Below, one piece after another: positions 61,992 to 64,000 of a DNA stretch of 64,000 nt. The notes beneath the pieces are model-generated. The model worked only from the letters and a program-made list of their open reading frames with translations. It ran no database searches and was not told the origin of the DNA. The position numbers were made by a program, and so were the translations under genes. This DNA comes from Actinomycetes bacterium (GTDB taxonomy: Bacteria > Actinomycetota > Acidimicrobiia > Acidimicrobiales > Acidimicrobilacustridaceae), in contig JAKOVH010000016.1 in assembly GCA_029782145.1 (NCBI GenBank), forward strand, positions 372,001 to 436,000, given 5' to 3'. How positions within the stretch are numbered: position 1 is the first letter of the stretch; every line of letters begins with the position of its first letter.

Positions 61992-63809
61992 GTGGGACAC
62001 CGGGGGACCGAGGGCCGCAGCGGGCCTGCCCGATCGTGGTCCGGCGAGCACCGGACCGCGCTGCGGTGGTTCGGCGCGTCCGTGCTGCAGGCGGCGGTCG
62101 GCGGTGCGGCGCTGAGCTGGTACGTGCGGCGCGAGAAGCTCGCCCGTGAGCGCCTCTGGGCGGCCGAGCGCCGCTACCGGCGCCTGGCCGACGCCGGCGT
62201 GATGGGCCTGGTGTTCTGGGACGCCGACGGCGCCATCAGCGAGGTGAACTCGGCGTTCGCCGAGCTGGTCGGCCACCCGCGAGAGGCCTTCGCCGACGGG
62301 ACCCTGCGTTGGCGCGAGTTGCTCGTCCCCGAGGTGCGCGGCCAGGGCGCGGCACGGCTGCAGGAGCTGCAGGCGAGGGGCTGGTTCGAGCCCTACGAGA
62401 CCCGCCTGCAGCGCGCCGACGGCGAGACCGTCCACGTCATCATCGGCGGGGCGGCCCTCGACGACGCCGGCACCGAGGCGGTCAGCTTCGTGGTCGACGT
62501 CACCGAGCGGGTGCGCCTGCAGCACGAGCGTGACCGGCTGCTCGAGGCCGAGCGCGCCGCCCGGGCCGAGGCGCAGACGGTGAACCAGCAGCTCCAGCTC
62601 GTGGCGGCCATGTCGGCCGAGCTGAACGCCACGCTCGACCCCGGCCAGGTGCTCGACCGGCTGTGCCGCGGCCTGGTGCCGGCCCTCGGCCCGCTGTGCG
62701 CCGTGTTCCTGCCCGAGGGCGACGCCGTGCGCTGCGTGGCCGCCGCGTTCGGCGGCGAGGTGCAGGTGGGCCGCGGCGTGCCCAGCCTGGTCGTGCCCGT
62801 CACGTCGCGGGCCCACCCGCTCCAGCAGGCGTTGGCGACCCGGCAGGCGCAGGACCTCGGAACGGCGGCCTGCGCCGAGCTCTTCGGGTCCACTCCCGTG
62901 GCCGACGAGTGCTCCGGGGGAGCGGTGGCGGTGCCCCTCCGGCTGGCCGGCGAGGTGCTGGCGGTGCTGTTCCTCGCCCGGCCGCCTGCACCCGGTGCGC
63001 TCGGCGCCACCGGGCTGCTCGCCGTGCAGGAGATCGCCGACCGGGCAGCCACCGCGCTGCGCAACGCCCGCAGCTACGCCCAGGAGCGGGGCGTGGGGCT
63101 GATCCTGCAGCGGGCGCTCATGCCGGTCCACCGTCCGGCGATCGCCGACCACGACCTCGGTGCCTGCTACGTCCCCGCCGCCATGGGTCGCGAGATCGGC
63201 GGTGACTGGTGGGACGTGCTGGCCCTGCGGGGCGGCCACCTCGGCGTGGTCGTCGGTGACGCCGCCGGTCACGGCATCCACGTGGCGTCGGTCATGGCCC
63301 GCCTGCGCCACGGCATCGACGCGCTGCTCACCATCGGGGCGTCCCCGGCCGAGGCCATCAGCGCCGTCAGCGAGCTGCTCGAGTCGACGGCGCAGGAGTC
63401 CTGCGCCACCGCCTTCGTCGCCGTCTACGACCCCGCCAGCCGGGTGATGGCCTACTCGCGGGCCGGCCACCCGGCGCCGGTCGTCCTGGCGCCCGACGGC
63501 ACCCTGACCCAGCTCGACCGTCCCGGCGGGACGCTGATCGGCGTCAACGGCATGCCCCGCGACGAGCACACCATCGAGCTCCCGGAGGGGTTCGTCCTGG
63601 TCGCCTACACCGACGGGCTCGTCGAGCGGCGCGGGGTGGCCTACGACGATCGCGCCCGCGAGCTGCGCGAGGCGCTGCGGAGGATGTCGGGCGAGGCGAG
63701 CGCCCAGGCCGTCGCCGACCGGTTGGTCGCCGAGATGGTCGGGCCCGACGCCGACGACGACGTGTGCGCCTTCGTGCTGCGCCACCGTCCCGCCGGGTCG
63801 GCCGGCTAG
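61992..63809 (+). CDS. PAS-GAF-PP2C (SpoIIE/RsbU-type) Ser/Thr phosphatase
   Basis: This 605-residue protein has a short membrane-like segment near residues 25-45, a PAS domain near residues 58-180 (RRYRRLADAGVMGLVFWDADGAI) and a GAF domain near residues 200-360. The PP2C-type phosphatase domain from about residue 375 has QRALMPVHRPAIADHDLGACYVPAAMGREIGGDWWDVLAL and VVGDAAGHGIHVASVM with the metal-binding Asp residues. RsbU-like phosphatases dephosphorylate anti-anti-sigma factors. No partner kinase or STAS gene is in view. Confidence 0.92.
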   Translation: MGHRGTEGRSGPARSWSGEHRTALRWFGASVLQAAVGGAALSWYVRREKLARERLWAAERRYRRLADAGVMGLVFWDADGAISEVNSAFAELVGHPREAFADGTLRWRELLVPEVRGQGAARLQELQARGWFEPYETRLQRADGETVHVIIGGAALDDAGTEAVSFVVDVTERVRLQHERDRLLEAERAARAEAQTVNQQLQLVAAMSAELNATLDPGQVLDRLCRGLVPALGPLCAVFLPEGDAVRCVAAAFGGEVQVGRGVPSLVVPVTSRAHPLQQALATRQAQDLGTAACAELFGSTPVADECSGGAVAVPLRLAGEVLAVLFLARPPAPGALGATGLLAVQEIADRAATALRNARSYAQERGVGLILQRALMPVHRPAIADHDLGACYVPAAMGREIGGDWWDVLALRGGHLGVVVGDAAGHGIHVASVMARLRHGIDALLTIGASPAEAISAVSELLESTAQESCATAFVAVYDPASRVMAYSRAGHPAPVVLAPDGTLTQLDRPGGTLIGVNGMPRDEHTIELPEGFVLVAYTDGLVERRGVAYDDRARELREALRRMSGEASAQAVADRLVAEMVGPDADDDVCAFVLRHRPAGSAG

Positions 63810-63815
63810 CGCGCC

Positions 63816-64000
63816 TCAGGGCAGGGGCACCCAGGCCACGTCGGCCAGGCTGGCCAGGTCGCTCACCTTCACCCCCGCCGTCGACACGGTGACCAGCCGG
63901 CCGTCGGCCACCAGCGCGCGCTGGATCTGGCTGGGGTAGCCGGGTCCCCACGGTCCGATGCACTCGCCCCCGCCGGGGCAGGGCGCCACGCCGCCGCCGG
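63816..64000 (-). CDS. C-terminal end of a secreted beta-propeller-like protein (5' end outside window)
   Basis: On the minus strand a frame open to the edge of the window reads GGGVAPCPGGGECIGPWGPG, then ends ADGRLVTVSTAGVKVSDLASLADVAWVPLP and a stop at 63816-63818. About 60 residues are visible. The repeated strand pattern and Val-Ser-Asp-Leu ending resemble the last blade of secreted beta-propeller proteins, and the two cysteines may form a disulfide. It converges on the phosphatase gene with a 6-bp gap. The family assignment is weak because so little is present. Confidence 0.5.
   Translation of the reverse strand, partial: GGGVAPCPGGGECIGPWGPGYPSQIQRALVADGRLVTVSTAGVKVSDLASLADVAWVPLP

Overview
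The window is very GC-rich, gene-dense bacterial DNA with many GTG starts, GTGA/ATGA stop-start overlaps, a PASTA-domain Ser/Thr kinase, a luciferase-like (F420-type) oxidoreductase, a DUF2510 protein, and the MoxR-DUF58-SpoIIM-RDD block known from actinobacteria. This points to an Actinomycetota chromosome. The gene order and base composition fit class Acidimicrobiia (Iamia/Ilumatobacter-like), but that rank is an inference, not something the sequence proves. No phage, insertion sequence, CRISPR array, rRNA or tRNA was seen.

Layout. 1-3620: end of a rhomboid protease, SRPBCC protein, inositol-monophosphatase-like enzyme, GalT-like uridylyltransferase, methyltransferase. 3723-10541: membrane protein, DUF4129, DUF4350, MoxR ATPase and DUF58 operon, then SpoIIM and RDD membrane proteins; the same order as M. 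tuberculosis Rv3689-Rv3695 as I recall it. 10561-14959: cysteine desulfurase, tRNA 2-thiouridylase MnmA, a membrane protein, and a MetE-C-terminal-like protein preceded by a possible leader ORF. 15163-21432: a minus-strand module (sensor kinase, response regulator, DUF4097 protein, ABC ATPase, FtsX permease) bracketed on both sides by three-unit arrays of palindromes with an exact 63-bp period. 21698-32529: LigA, HAD hydrolase, PASTA kinase, MFS transporter, SCP2 protein, GatCAB. 32631-38889: two lipoproteins, MATE transporter, two ABC exporter pairs. 38915-44801: IlvD, then IlvB-IlvN-IlvC behind a leader-peptide attenuator. 44798-56944: two paralogous SGNH lipoproteins, a PF10118-like protein, aldo/keto reductase, O-acetylhomoserine sulfhydrylase, SerC, an aminotransferase, LLM oxidoreductase, SDR, S9 peptidase. 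57314-64000: SerA, cupin/PadR pair, LeuA behind a second leader-peptide attenuator, a PAS-GAF-PP2C phosphatase, and the end of a probable beta-propeller protein.

How the genes work together. The metabolic core is amino-acid biosynthesis: IlvBNC and IlvD make valine/isoleucine precursors, LeuA commits 2-ketoisovalerate to leucine, SerA and SerC make serine, and the sulfhydrylase makes homocysteine. A second theme is translation and DNA housekeeping: the desulfurase feeds MnmA for tRNA thiolation, GatCAB makes Gln/Asn-tRNA, and LigA seals DNA. The order desulfurase-mnmA-MetE-like-ligA-gatCAB-ilvBNC-serA-leu resembles a conserved actinobacterial backbone.

The most interesting signals are (1) the paired 63-bp-period palindrome arrays around the kinase/ABC module, which sits between two genes that are neighbours in mycobacteria; (2) the twin ilvB and leuA attenuators with the same layout; (3) a second dispersed palindrome family with three copies after genes at about 45.8, 48.8 and 52.9 kb; and (4) widespread TANNNT boxes 6-10 nt before start codons, including divergent gene pairs that share one -10 box. 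Motif positions within proteins are approximate because everything was read by eye.
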